From Beverwykella pulmonaria (lineage: Eukaryota; Ascomycota; Dothideomycetes; Pleosporales; Melanommataceae): DNA of 64,000 nucleotides. The stretch covers positions 1,061,179 to 1,125,178 of the forward strand of contig BCHH01000007.1 in the NCBI GenBank assembly GCA_001599595.1, written 5' to 3'. How positions within the stretch are numbered: the first letter of the stretch is position 1; the number at the start of each line of letters is the position of its first letter. The notes beneath the pieces are model-generated. The model was given only the letters and a program-made list of their open reading frames with translations. It was not told the DNA's origin and ran no database searches. Both the position numbers and the translations under genes were made by a program. Of the stretch, positions 46,602 to 58,253 are shown in pieces.

Positions 46602-47252
46602 ATGGGCGACTCGCTTCTCGAACTCCCTCCATCGAGCGGAACCTTCACACCAGCCACACCATCAGGACTCACCCCAAACACACGCTCCGAAGTCGAAGCG
46701 GCACTCACACTCAACAGCGCCGCGCAGACAGACTCTGCTGCTCCCACTACACCGCTTATATCGAACGTACATATGGCCCTGAGCGGCAGCGAGACGGCCG
46801 ACGTCGTCGACGACGGCATGACAGAAGCACAGAAGGCGTGGCGCCGGCCCGCGGGCCCCATCCGCACGAGCTCGACCAACTATGAGAAAGCGCTCGCACA
46901 GGCGCACAAGGATCCCTCCCTCCAATCTGTCCTTTCCACCGACACAGTGACCGAGAGCGGACGAAGCATCACAGGAGATACGGTGGCATCTCCTACTTCC
47001 ACAACGGCAGCTGCGTTCCCGCCTCCCGGCCAGGGCGTTGTCCCATTGCACACGGGCGTGGGAGCCGGACAGGCCGAGGCGGTCAAGAGGGCCAAACCTA
47101 CGGGATTGAGCCTGGGCCAGCTTGGCAGACAGCAGAGCTGGAATGCACAGGATTTCAAGCACGTATATAGTGCGAGTTTGATGGAGCCAGTCAAGAGTGA
47201 TGCTGGGTATGCATCGGGCGCCGAGGGACCCGCAGACGCACGTGAGCGATAA
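46602..47252 (+). CDS. Uncharacterised, largely disordered protein
   Basis: A single frame of 216 codons starts with MGDSLLELPPSSGTF. Composition is Ser/Thr/Ala/Pro-rich throughout, with no predicted membrane helix or signal peptide. Two segments look constrained: MTEAQKAWRRPAGPIRTSSTNYEKA-like around residues 73-95 (a mixed helix) and LGQLGRQQSWNAQDFKHVYS near residues 172-192. The latter resembles a short linear motif that recurs in fungal hypothetical proteins. The antisense strand is also open here, but the plus frame has the better start context and motifs. Function unknown. Confidence 0.6.
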   Translation: MGDSLLELPPSSGTFTPATPSGLTPNTRSEVEAALTLNSAAQTDSAAPTTPLISNVHMALSGSETADVVDDGMTEAQKAWRRPAGPIRTSSTNYEKALAQAHKDPSLQSVLSTDTVTESGRSITGDTVASPTSTTAAAFPPPGQGVVPLHTGVGAGQAEAVKRAKPTGLSLGQLGRQQSWNAQDFKHVYSASLMEPVKSDAGYASGAEGPADARER

Positions 47253-47614
47253 GCGTGCATGGATTCTCGTCCGGGAAGAGGTAGTAGTGGAAGTTGCAAC
47301 TTCCTGAATATCATGTGTCACGACTGTATAATAGATATGGAGTTCTGGGACTTCGAGGGTTTGAGGGCTTGTAGCATCACTTCAGTTGTTCATGACAGGA
47401 CGTTAGTTATTGTTAATCATGGATTTTCTCCATTCCGCATTTATGGTGTAGTTGTTTTGTGTGCTCTCTACCATCTGTACCAGCCTAAACTAATACGAAC
47501 GTTATAGAGCACGCTTCTACAACCAACGCAACCCATATACATACCACCATACCGCACCGAGCGCGCTGCAGGGTCCGCCACCTTGATCGTAATCCAGGAC
47601 CATCTCACGATCCA
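47253..47614. other. Intergenic region between convergent genes
   Basis: 3' flanks only; nothing else seen. Confidence 0.5.
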
Positions 47615-48258
47615 TTACTTAGCATCGACCTCATCAGCCTCACGAGGAGGGCGACCACCACGAAGACACATGCACATGGGCGTATGGGTCCCCATGATGA
47701 TACCGCAGCAATTGCCGCCGCAATCTTTGATGTCGACAAACTTCCAGCGGCCCGACATCTTGCACTGCTGAATGTGCGTTCCATCGGGGGAGCATCGCTG
47801 GCTGCCTTCAGAACAGACCTCGGAGTCGGTGGGAGGAGACGCGATGACGTCCTTATATTTGTCAGTGGGGATGAGATCGCGCTTTGGAGATTCGGTGTCG
47901 TCGATGGGGTGCAGATTGCAGTAGCCGCAATAGGGGCACTAAATCATATCTTGTTAGTTGGGGAAACGTTGAGCTGAAGACGGTGACGTACGTTGTCGCC
48001 GTAGGCGCGACAGACCTACGTATTGCACTGGGGAATCTTTCGGATGTCGTTTTGGACGCGCTGATGGGGTGTTGTCAGCACATAGGCATCGATTGGAGGC
48101 AAAAGGGCTATACATGCCGACATGCAGGCATCAAAGGAGACCTTGCATTCATGACGGCATGGCTCGAAGGATCCCAAGCCGGAGGTTAGATCAATCGGGA
48201 GGATGGCGATGGAGGCCACGAAGACAGTGAAGATGGAGAGGATGAAGAAATTCTTCAT
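47615..48258 (-). pseudogene. Cysteine-rich secreted protein gene interrupted by an in-frame TAG
   Basis: Two exons (47992-48258, 47615-47938) around a canonical 53-bp intron (GTACGT...CTAAC...TTTAG) make one frame of 197 codons, with a single TAG at 48016-48018. The signal peptide is MKNFFILSIFTVFVASIA. Next come Cys pairs (CRHECKVSFDACMSAC), the stretch PHQRVQNDIRKIPQCNT, the stop, then VCRAYGDN joined to CPYCGYCNLHP. Exon 2 has a domain CSEGSQRCSPDGTHIQQCK..GRWKF..CGG-CC that resembles one in the gene at 49037. The sequence on both sides of the stop is clearly coding, so the TAG looks like a recent nonsense change, perhaps from TGG or TAC. Alternatives are read-through, a sequencing error, or use of an earlier donor at 48078 (GTGCTG) that would skip the stop and shorten the protein. 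Function unknown; secreted fungal effector-like. Confidence 0.62.
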
Positions 48259-49036
48259 GGTGGAAAATTGAAATGGTGTTGGTTCGAGTGGAGTAGAGCG
48301 GTTGTTGACGACGTTTGTGGGAGGGAGGTGAAGTGGAGGGGTCTTTATACACACATGGGTTCTACTAGCAATCAAGTACAGTGCTTGAAGAATAGGGCGT
48401 GGAAGTGAATAGGGAAAGAGGGGGGGACAGTGGAAAATGATGGGGAGACTTTCACTTTCGAAGGCGAAGAGGAGAGACGCCAATGCGAGGACGTTAAGGA
48501 AATTATGGTATGTATGCACATTCCTGTTCATTTGATCAGAAGTATCATTCATCGTGATTAACATAGATCGCTTCACTGTTACAAAGCTGAGGTGGACAGC
48601 GATTAGCCTGGGTGTTCAAGTAGCAATATCTCCATTCACCGTTCACTATCACAGACTAATCTTCGGGATCGTAAGGCCCTAGTCCCTCCGGCTCGAGACT
48701 GGAAATCTCACCGCCGTTCAAGATAGTCCTAACTCTGATGTATGGATATGTTCCTGCTGAAATCGACAATTGCGTCTCTGGAATCCTCTTTTTCGCCGCC
48801 TCGCCCTCGAGATGCCTTCCTCAGAGACCTTGGCTGATAACAACAGAGGATAACAGCAGAAAGAGCTACACGTACGGCCTCACCCTCATGTCACGCCGCC
48901 TGCCTCTTTCCACATATATCCCTCCACCTCCACTTCCGCCACTCCTTCACCTACACAGCAATCTTTTCTTTTCCCTCTCGGCCTCAACCCACCTCCTCGA
49001 AAGACCTCAACACCACACCCACTACACGTCTCCACG
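48259..49036. promoter_or_regulatory. Divergent intergenic region between two cysteine-rich secreted genes
   Basis: The 778-bp gap holds the promoters of both flanking genes. A pyrimidine-rich CCTCCACCTCC-type tract precedes the plus-strand start. The arrangement could give joint regulation. Confidence 0.4.
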
Positions 49037-50143
49037 ATGAAGCTCTTGAACTTCCTCATGGTGGCTCTCCCGCTCGCTGGCGCCGTTGTCCTCCCGCCGA
49101 CTACTTCTGCAGTGGACTTTTGCACCGAGATTGGAGAGCTTAGCTGCAATGTAGACAAGACCCACATCCTACTCTGCACAGAGATCTTTGGTAGTGACTG
49201 TGGACCCCCGGGCTCCTACCAATCCCGGGGCACCTTCCAGCGAGCCACCTGTGTCTCTACCCGGCCCACGTGGACTCATGAGGCTCGTAACCATGCTGTC
49301 CCTCGCGCCGAGTCTGTGGCTTCAAGTACGCCACCTAAGGGCACTGACTGCGCGGTCGGCCAACGCAAATGTAGCGACGATGGCCGAAGCTTCTTGCACT
49401 GCCAGTCGGGCTTTTGGACAGTCCTTCATAAGTGTGCCTATTGCGTTACCAATCCTTTTCCCCTTGGACCGGAATGCTGTCTGCCGAAACCACTTCCTTC
49501 TGTCCCTTCTGCTGAACAAGATACCTCCAATGCTATCGCTCGATCTCTATCTCAAGACGTCGTAAAGAACGACATGGTGTGGTATCAAACCTATCGTTGC
49601 GTGGATACCACTAGTTCCGCAGAGGCTCACTGCGCCACTCCCCGCGACCCTCCCTCCGATAATGTTGCCATCAGCTGCCGCGCCGACGCCTCGATCCCGT
49701 CACTTGGGCTAGAGCAAGGTGGTGTACCACCCCCTCCGGCCTGGAAGCCCCAGGGGTGCCATGATCCTAGCTCGTATAACAACAAACATAATGGTGCCTT
49801 TATGTGCAGCTCCGACCACCGTTTCCTGCTTGTCTGCTCAAACAACCAGTGGGTTTGGTATCAGTCCTGTAAATGCATAGATACCTCCGGGTCGTCGGAG
49901 GCACACTGCGCTCCTCCCTCCGGGAACAACGACATCGGAGCCCGTGATAAGGCTATCAGTGCACCTCCTCCGCCAGCCACACACCTCCGGGGGTGCCATG
50001 ATAGCAGCCGAAAGTATAGACATGAAGGCGAGCATATTTGCAGCTCTGACCGCCGGTTCTTGCTTGTCTGCTCAAATAAAAACTGGGTTTGGTATCAGTC
50101 CTGCAACTGCCTGGACGCTTCCGGCGAGGCGCACTGCACATAA
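49037..50143 (+). CDS. Cysteine-rich secreted protein with duplicated domain
   Basis: A single frame of 368 codons has a signal peptide (MKLLNFLMVALPLAGAVVLP). Four cysteine-rich parts follow. Part 1 (about residues 28-72) has CTEIGELSCN. Part 2 (about 100-145) has GQRKCSDDGRSFLHCQSGFW and ends in ECC. Two near-identical C-terminal domains (about 246-298 and 316-368) share GCHD, CSSD-RFLLVCSN, WVWYQSC and a closing EAHC. A half copy (about 180-205: VWYQTYRCVDTTSSAEAHC) lacks the first half of that domain. The pattern C-x5-C-S-x-D-G-x4-C-x3-G-x-W is shared with the broken gene at 47615. Proline linkers (VPPPPAW, APPPPAT) separate the domains. I do not recognise a named family; cell-wall or glycan binding is a guess. 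A small intron near 49190 cannot be excluded. Confidence 0.72.
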   Translation: MKLLNFLMVALPLAGAVVLPPTTSAVDFCTEIGELSCNVDKTHILLCTEIFGSDCGPPGSYQSRGTFQRATCVSTRPTWTHEARNHAVPRAESVASSTPPKGTDCAVGQRKCSDDGRSFLHCQSGFWTVLHKCAYCVTNPFPLGPECCLPKPLPSVPSAEQDTSNAIARSLSQDVVKNDMVWYQTYRCVDTTSSAEAHCATPRDPPSDNVAISCRADASIPSLGLEQGGVPPPPAWKPQGCHDPSSYNNKHNGAFMCSSDHRFLLVCSNNQWVWYQSCKCIDTSGSSEAHCAPPSGNNDIGARDKAISAPPPPATHLRGCHDSSRKYRHEGEHICSSDRRFLLVCSNKNWVWYQSCNCLDASGEAHCT

Positions 50144-51034
50144 CGTAAAAGGAAGAAGAAACGGAGATGGAGGAATACGGATCGGCGAATATGAACCGAA
50201 GAAGGAATACATGGCCAGATTGGCTCAAATGGAGAGATTCAAACATGCGATATTGACCTGAGGGAGATGGACAGGACATGAATGAGCTTCACGCTTGAGT
50301 GAAACAGGCTCACTCACCTTCATATACATGCCCAATTCCATTCTTCTCATTTTCGCTGCTTCCAAAACGTGATCGTGATTTGACCCTCTTTCCCTTATGC
50401 CTACGACTGCTTCTCCCCTTGCCATTACCATCACCTGCCTCAAACAGCACATATCGCCACTCAGCTCACGGCACGGACTTAACCCTTTCCCCTAACTCCT
50501 TTGCCATACCGTTTTCTGACGCCGAAATGCACTTTCGCCTCCCCCATCTCACCTTCATCCTCTCAGCCCTCGCCCTCGTCTTCGTCCAATACGCCATCAT
50601 GCCTTCCCACTACATTGCCGAGGACGCATTTGTGATTATATTCAACACGCAATTGTAAACAGACTAGCTATGCGGCATAACGCCGCGTCTGCCGCTTATC
50701 TTTCGACGACGTTTGCAGAGGAGGGCAAGAATAGAACTCAGCTGAGCATTTTACTCACGCAGTCCAGGAAAGAACGAACGGCGATGATGGGCGCGCACAA
50801 CAGAAGAATATAAATAGTTCAGAACGTTGACCCTGTACGTTGATACGATGTTCGGCAAGATTTTACCCTTGCTTGCCAACGCCATGCGCTGAGATCTTGC
50901 TGTTCTTCAGTGTAGTCTAAACAGAATAACTTTTCCTTGGACCCGATAATCCGAACCGCCGGTCTACTTGAAGACGCCGTTTCCAAAGCCATACCGGGCC
51001 ATCAAAACACAGATGTGTATAGACCTGAGTGAAC
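50144..51034. other. Intergenic region between convergent genes
   Basis: Mostly 3' flanks. A 43-codon frame at 50527-50658 starts with a hydrophobic stretch (HLTFILSALALVFVQY) and could be a tiny membrane or secreted peptide, but nothing else supports it (confidence about 0.2). Confidence 0.4.
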
Positions 51035-52404
51035 CTAGATGAAGATAGTTGTGATTCTTCTGAACAGGTCGCCAAATGGCCCTCGTGTGCCAAGACCCCC
51101 GTTTCTACCCAACCAAAGCGAATATACGCCAACAACAATGGCGAGCCCAAAAGCACCCGATCGCCTGTAATACCACAGCTGTAACTTGACGCGTTTCGCG
51201 TGTTTCAGAGCCTTTTGCAAAGCTTGCTGCCTCTTCATCTTGATTTCTTGCTGCTTGAATAACATCTCTCCGTCTTCCAATGTGAGCCCGCGCATGTCGA
51301 ACGGTGTCCTGGTAGCCTTGAGTACACTGGATGATGACAACTTCCACCACGCCCAACTACGCAACATCTGTGGGGACAGCCTTTCATGCAACTCGGCGGC
51401 CCGGGCAATGTGGAATTCGAGGTCGAATGGTTGAGGCAGTTTTCCCAAAACGGCATGAAAAATATCAACGTCCTCCTTTTCGATTTGAAGGAGCTCTATT
51501 CTTCGGGAAAGGACGACGGCGGCGAAGAAATAGATGGGCATGGCAGTGTCGCGCGCGAGGAAGAAGTCAAATAGCCTCGAGATATCCGCGTACTCGTTTA
51601 TAAGATGGGCGAACATGGTAATGGTGCCAGCGAGAGCAAAAAAAGGCTTCATTTTTGGGAGGTGGTGGTACAACTCGGGATCGGCCGTTTGTATAATCGG
51701 GTGGAGGAGCTCGAGGTGGCAGATCGCAGGATCAAGCGACGGCAGCATGAAATCTCGGATTCGGAGCAGACTCAGACGGGCGACTATATCGGGGGCATCG
51801 TGGGCGCCCAGGACCAGGAGGAAGACCTGGACGATGTCGTGGTAGCCCTGGAAGTAGCACAGGAGAGGGTGTCGGCGGAGGACCTCGATGATGACATTTG
51901 AGAGCTCCTCCTTCCGGCGGTCTAATTGTTTGTCTGATTCTGCGCTCGTATAAGCACCCTGCTAGCAAACGGTGCGGTGTATGCTGGCTCTTACCATTCT
52001 TGGGGTAGTATACGAATGCGCGGTTGACATCAAGGGCTACCTGGGCCTCGTCTCGATGCGGGGGAAGGTCTCTCCAGGGCGTCTGGGTCGGGGGTTCGTC
52101 GCTGCTACACCCTAGAAGAACAGGCCCTGTTCGACGGACGTTAAGTGGCTGCACTGAGAAAAGAGAGAGGGGGGCACGGAGACATACAGGCTGTGCGACG
52201 CAAGCCATCGTTGAGCAGGCCATGGGTGCTGGTTGCGAGATGGACTAGGGCACCGAGATCGCGATCCACACATGCGGCACCGATCTGGGCACTCTTTGCG
52301 GCCCTTGCTTCTGACTCGGCGGGCGAAACGGGCGTATCTCTGCGGGACTCGAGGGCGGGGAGACTGGCAGTGCTCACGGAGCGGGTGGGTGTTGGTGAGG
52401 CCAT
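51035..52404 (-). CDS. TBC-domain Rab GTPase-activating protein, TBC1D20/Gyp8 type
   Basis: Three exons (52188-52404, 51995-52126, 51035-51939) encode 417 aa; introns are 61 and 55 bp. The TBC domain stimulates GTP hydrolysis by Rabs; the TBC1D20/Gyp8 branch acts on Rab1/Ypt1 at the ER-Golgi boundary (family knowledge). Both catalytic fingers are present: Arg108 in DVNRAF (the IxxDxxR motif) and Gln147 in YFQGYHD (YxQ). Other marks are RDLPPHRDEAQVALD and DFMLPSLDPAICHLELL. A hydrophobic C-terminal segment (GAFGLAIVVGVYSLWLG) would anchor it in the ER membrane, as in TBC1D20. Introns rebuild AWPVLLG and YYPKNESDKQ, both typical. The start at 52404 (MASPTPTRS) precedes a disordered head; the frame is open further up. 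Confidence 0.9.
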
Positions 52405-53407
52405 AGCGAGGGGGCCCGCATCGCGGGGACTTGAGATGTCAGACAAGTATGGATAGGCGTGCTGCGGCGGGGATTTTGGGGAGGGAAGGGGTCGCGGAAA
52501 GCGAAAGGCGGAGGCGGAGGGTGTAGTCGCAGTCGTGGCATCGTGGCGGTTGTGTGTAAGTTGTTTCCAACGCGTGCCCCGTTGCCGTCGTGGCTGGCTC
52601 GAGCGTGCTTGGCATGGGGGAGAAGGGAAAGTCAACACCACGACGCTCCGCTAGAGAAGAACTTGCGGCGGTACCTGTGCAGAACCTCGATCTGGAGGCG
52701 AAAAGCCATCGCTAGCATATGCGCGCGCGGGACCTGCAAGATACGGCGAAAAAAGCAACGCCCCTCCACTCAATCCTGATTCCACCCGCACGCGTTCCCA
52801 TATACTCCGCCAATACCAGGCTTCTCATTTTGCATCACGTCCTGCACAGCCTATATTACGAGATCGCGACACTTGATCTCGCACCTGACCACGCGCGCCG
52901 CCGCACTCGTGTAGCTGCAGTTGGACCTCGCATCTATATTGCGCTCGAAATATAGGCCGTCATTTTCCAAGATTTGCGGTCCATCTCCTGACGCTTCCGT
53001 ATCTGCGGTTACAATTCGTCGGCTGCTGGCACGATTCGCTCCATCGGTCCTCACGTGCATGCTCTGGCTGCCGTCCAATACTTCATGGGGTTGTTCTGCA
53101 TCCTATTCTCATTCGCGTCAGTCTTGCAGCCCCTCTTACTGAACTTCTTCATCTCACCGCAGTTGCCGTCTCACGCAAGCCTTGCCTCCCTCTAGGCACC
53201 AACATGTCACTTACCGAGTCGCTCATCGCTGTGCTCTCCTCTCTACACTTCTTCGTGCTGGATTAGGGCAGCGCTGTGGGCTGTGGCGCTCGCTGGCTGC
53301 GGTCCCAAGTCTAGCGCCATAAAGTCACCCCATCTCGTGCCGCTTGCTGCAAACTGTCTTGATCGGGTCGAGTTTATACACGCACAGCTCTACTCGCTAC
53401 GCCCGCC
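52405..53407. promoter_or_regulatory. Divergent intergenic region between the TBC and MMS1/CPSF-A-type genes
   Basis: About 1 kb with no supported gene. The left third is GC-rich and in frame with the TBC gene, so an N-terminal extension of that gene cannot be excluded. Confidence 0.4.
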
Positions 53408-56400
53408 ATGGAGCACCAGGTCCAGGGAATGGTATTTCAAGACGGCGATTGGGTTTCCCGACCGGCCGACGTCTATCGGATAATGGCCCGCACCCAGCAA
53501 GCAGACACTGAAATGCGGGAGCCAGAATCGAAACCTCAGAATATAGTGCCCAAGCTTGGCATCCTCTCGAGGACTGTATTTGCGTCCCCCTTCATCAAAT
53601 TTGTTCTGTCGGCCAACATCCGACACAAGAGGCTGAATGATGTCATCTTTGTCGGCGAAGATGCTGTCCATCTCAAAGAAATCCAGGCCTACGGGCACCT
53701 CCGCCACGCCGCTACCAAGTCTGATTTCACCGGCCGCATTCTTGCTGCAAAGGTGTTTGGCGAGCCTCGCAAAGTCCAAGTACACTCAGAGTATGGGAAG
53801 CCGTGGAACAAGGACACTGTGCATGCACAGAGAAGATCCTTCTCAGGAGGCGAGGTGGATGCCTTTCCACCAGAGGTCATTGTCCTGACTCTCTCGTCCC
53901 GGACCCTCATGTTCTTGTGGGCACGTCAAACACTGACAGGCTGCGTGGGCTTCCACCAGAAAATCTTCCGTCTACCAGCAGGAACCTCGCGCCACGATCG
54001 ACTGGGGGCATTTCTTGCCATCGACCCGAATTGTCGAGCCATAGCCGTGGCTGCTCCCGAGGGCCGGTTCATGCTGTACAAAACCCGGACCTTGGATATA
54101 TGGCGTGAGAACGCAAGTGCGGGACGTGATGTAGTGCCCATTGAAGATGAACGACTAATACACCTACAAGGACGTATCATGCATATGGAGTTCCTATCGA
54201 GGGCTAAATCCGGGGACGAGTCCCATGTTGTTCTCCTTTTCGTTCTTGCTCACAATGGAAAAACCAAGATTACCTGCTACGATTGGGATTGTAGATACGA
54301 CTTGAGCACTGCTTCTGTTCGAGCTGAGCGTGTCTTGGTGGATCCTGGTAAGCCCCTGATTCAAGGCTGTCTGTCCTTTTGACGCGTACTGTGTGGCGCT
54401 GGCTGACTCTATCAGAGGACCACAACCCTTCGTTGCTAATTCCTCTCAGCCAGAGTTCCGACTTCCTCCTGGCTTGCAGCCACCACATAACGCTCTACAG
54501 AAAGATCTTGTCTGGAACACCCCAACGCTACCGTAGCCCAATACCAGCCTTCATTCTTCCTCCGCGTCGTCCAGGCGACAGTACGAATACGCCGCTCTGG
54601 GTGCAGTGGGATAGAGTCCCAAGGAACCCCACATTCTCCAAGGAAGCCTTCTACATCGCACGAGAAGATGGCATGATCATATATTCAGAGATTATTGACA
54701 CGTCCAACTCCGTAGAAACAAGTGAAGCCGGCATTTGGCCGTATCCTATGGACAAAGCTTTTGCAACATTGGACGTGGACACGTCTGCAATGGCACTCTC
54801 CTATCCCGATGTTCTGATAGCACCGGGAGCAGCGAGCGACGGTCTCCTATGTAAAGTGGGGGCATACCCAACCCAATACATACACACGAAACCTTTTCCT
54901 GCCGCCCACGCGTTCACCTTTGTTGAATCAATACCCAATTGGGCGCCCATTGCAGATCTAGCCGTCACACGGCTTTTGGGTGCGCGGAATCTCCATGGGC
55001 GGGAGCGTGATGCTATCTTCGTTGCCAATGGAAGAGCTCCCCACGGTACCATTTCGGAATTGAGGCGAGGACTGAATGCTGTGGTCGACGTATCTTCCAA
55101 TGGCTTGAAAGGTTGTACAGGTCTATGGGTAATTGACTACGGTAGTAAGACAGTCCAAATTGACGGAAGGAGTACGAAGCAGCATTATGCTACTCTCCTC
55201 ATTGCCCTGCCACTCGAAAGCATGGCCATACATGTGGAGCGGACCCAGAAAGAGGGCGGATCGGCGGAAGGCGGATCTTGGAGTACTTGGGAGGAGGGAG
55301 TGTGGAGTAGCACCCAAGTTCCCAGCGACGACGATCCAACTGAAGACGATATGATTCGCGACGACGAGACCATTTCGGCGTGCATACTCGACGAACATAT
55401 CGCCATACAAGTTACGCGCAGAGAGGCTAGACTGCTTCGGCGCTCAAATCTATCAAAAGTTGATGTCATATCATTCTCGAGCCTTTCGCTCGATGGGAGC
55501 ACCAACCTGCTTGCAGCAGCCACGGGATCTCAGTCCTACTGCATTGCAGTGGTATTCCGGGAAAATGTCTCCAAAATAGTACTTCAAGTCATATCAATTA
55601 AAGACGAGGCATTCGGAAGAACAATTCGCCACGAACTTGATTCTGATCCAACGTGTCTGGAGCTTCTCGACATCGATGGCGTTACTCATGTGTTTGTTGG
55701 CAAGGATGATTCGTCGTTTATCCTTTTCAAGATAACAGAGTCCGGCGTACTGTTTTCTGTATACGATGATGTGTTGGATCAAGGTCCGAGAGTTGGGCTA
55801 CGCATGTTATGTGAAAGTGCAGTGTTGCTTGGCTCTGGTGAAGGACCGGTTCTTGTTTGTGGAACACGTAACGGCTTTCTACTCAGCCTTTTCTTACGAG
55901 TCACGAATGAACGTAAGTGGAACCCGATGGACGTTTTCAGCGGCCCTATTTACGTTTTCTAGGTTATCATCTCCTGTCAACAAAATACACCAAAATGGGC
56001 ACCACGGCGGCACAGGTGACTAGAAGCGCCACAGACTCGTCCGCCGCGTTTGTTGCATGTGGGCCCGACATGTGTCGCGTTCGCTGCTCACCAAACAGGC
56101 CACATACAGTCGAGGTCGACTCCATCTGGTTCACAGAGCACGCGAATCCCGGATACAAGCAGTGTCCCGTTACGGCGATTGACCAACTCCCTTTTAGCAA
56201 AGGCACGGGCGTCGAAAAGGACTTAGGAGGATTCATCTTCGCAGTGGCAGGGGACAGTATGCTTTTTGCCCAACTGGATTACGACATTAGATGGTCAAGC
56301 TATGACGTCCCCTCTCCTATGTTGGAACAACAAAAGGCCTTGCCGCGAAAGCTCATCACCACTGCGACTCCTACAAAACTTATGTACCTGGAAAAGTTGA

Positions 56401-57922
56401 ACAAGATGGTCGTGGCTACCGTCGAGGCGAGAGAAGAACGAGCACCACCCGCCGGATATCGCATTATGCATTCAGCTATCCAACTTCTCAAGCTTGGGGA
56501 CGAGGATGAGACGGAAATCAAGCAAGAGGAAGGTTCCGAGTTTCACAACACTAATCTCGTTACCAGCGAATTTACACTAAAACACTATGAGCGAGTGTAT
56601 TCGATGATTGAGTGGACGTTCACCATGGACAAGAACAGGATCTTTCACTTCGTCATCGTCGGTACTGGAATCACAGACAATGGGAAAGAAACCGGTCGTA
56701 GACTCTTCCTCAATGTCAACGAGACCGGCATTAGGCTGAAGAAGGAGTCCACGTACGAGCATCCTGTGCGCTGCATGGCTTTGTACGACGAGAATCAGCT
56801 TATCTCCATTGTTGGCAATACTCTTGTGTTTGAAGAATACCAGCACCAGGAGGCAAAGTATGTATACGACCACATACCTCTAGTAGGTATCGCTGACCCC
56901 CGAATAGATGGATCCGACGCGGCCAAAAAGAGCTCACCTCGCCCGGCACCCACCTAACCGTCTCCCTTCCCTTTGTATATGTCTCTACTGCCGCCGACTC
57001 CCACATCTGCTTCGAAGTCGTACCCCTCGGTGAACTCCACCAAGGCCGCGTCGACTTCAAACAAGCCTTCACCGACAGCCGCCAACGCAACTCAGCACAC
57101 CACCTCGTCCTCCCACTACGCCTCTCCAGGGGTTCTTCTCAGTCGACCCCCGTAGAACACTCACACGACTCCCTACCCACCGCCTCGCCCACCCACTCAG
57201 ACATACAATCACAAACCACCATCATCCTTATCACTGACAAGTCGTGCAATGTCGCAGGGCTCTACCACCCGCCCCAACGCACGCAAAAATCCGCCACAGA
57301 CACCCTATTTGAAGCGTCTTTACCACGCAGCATAACACGCCTCCATAGAGGCTCCATCCGGCCTCCCTGGCGCCGGCCCTGTTACTCCTACACACACGCC
57401 TTTCCCGCGCCCATGCCTGGAATCGAAGCAGACGACATCATCGGCACCGCAACTGACGGCGCCGTCTACGCATTCAGCATTCTATCCTATCCGGCCCTCC
57501 TTCTATTTAAATTACTGCAGAATCTGATTGAAGTGAAGAGTGCAAGAGCCCCGGAATCTAAGGTGCAGATCACGAAGATGAGGAGTGGGGACTTGTTTAA
57601 TGTGCTTATGAATGGGCGTGATGGTGAGCAGGATGCAGGGGTTATCAAGGTGAGAGATGTAGATCCGCTGACGGGGGAGAAGGGGCCGGGCGGGGCGAGA
57701 AGTGCAGCTGTGGATGGGGATTTGATTTGGAGGTGGGCTGAGGATGGGGGGAGCGTTAGGGAGTTGGTGGAAGAAGGCACCGAGCGGGAAATTGGGTTGT
57801 TGTTTGAGCGGCTCGTGGGGGATATGAGGAGGGAGGCGGAAGGGATCGAAGTCAATGGGGAGGAGGGGAGCGTGGAGTGGGCGGAACGGTGGGCCAGGGA
57901 TGTGCTTATGCCTGTGCTTTGA
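53408..57922 (+). CDS. MMS1/DDB1/CPSF-A superfamily WD-like propeller protein
   Basis: Four exons (53408-54347, 54416-55912, 55963-56857, 56908-57922) encode 1448 aa; introns are 68, 50 and 50 bp. Each junction keeps phase: VDP-EDHNP, TNE-RYHLL and QEA-KWIRR. The N-terminal half matches the beta-propeller region called MMS1_N in the DDB1/CPSF160/RSE1/MMS1 group (LFVLAHNGKTKITCYDWD, AREDGMIIYSEI). The central part has more propeller strands (FVANGRAPHGTISELRRGLNAVV, then GTRNGFLLSLFL). Repeats of the type G-GFLLSL and GATTDG-like (IGTATDGAVYAFSIL near the end) close the propellers. Such proteins scaffold ubiquitin ligases, splicing SF3b or the polyadenylation factor. Which branch this is cannot be settled here; it is diverged from the canonical DDB1 and RSE1. 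The start ATG at 53408 has a GCCATGG context. Confidence 0.85.
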
Positions 57923-58253
57923 TGATCGGCATGATGGATGGATCATCTACTTTGTGGATGTTTGGAAAAAAGGGTTGTTATTTGCTGTCTTTCTCTTCCC
58001 TTTTCCTTTTCGTTTTACTTTCTTCCTTCTCTTTCTTCTCTTCTCCTTCTAAACATGTCTACTCACTTCTAGGGGGTGTTTGGTACCTTGTCGCAATATG
58101 AGTATCAGAGCACTGTTGCCAGGAAGGCCAATATGCTTCTAGACATGGGATAGATTAGGAGTAACTCGCGGGGGCAAGACGGTGGCGACTGAGCAAAAGT
58201 CAATGAAATATGACTTATTTTTTTGTATTTGGATTGTCCTATCTGGGACTGGT
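57923..58253. other. Intergenic region, 3' flank
   Basis: A T/C-rich tract at about 57995-58050 follows the stop of the large propeller gene; it probably belongs to its 3' UTR. Confidence 0.5.

Noticed and set aside
46662..47321. A 219-codon frame antisense to the gene at 46602
   Set aside because: Poor start context and no motif; the plus strand has a better frame.
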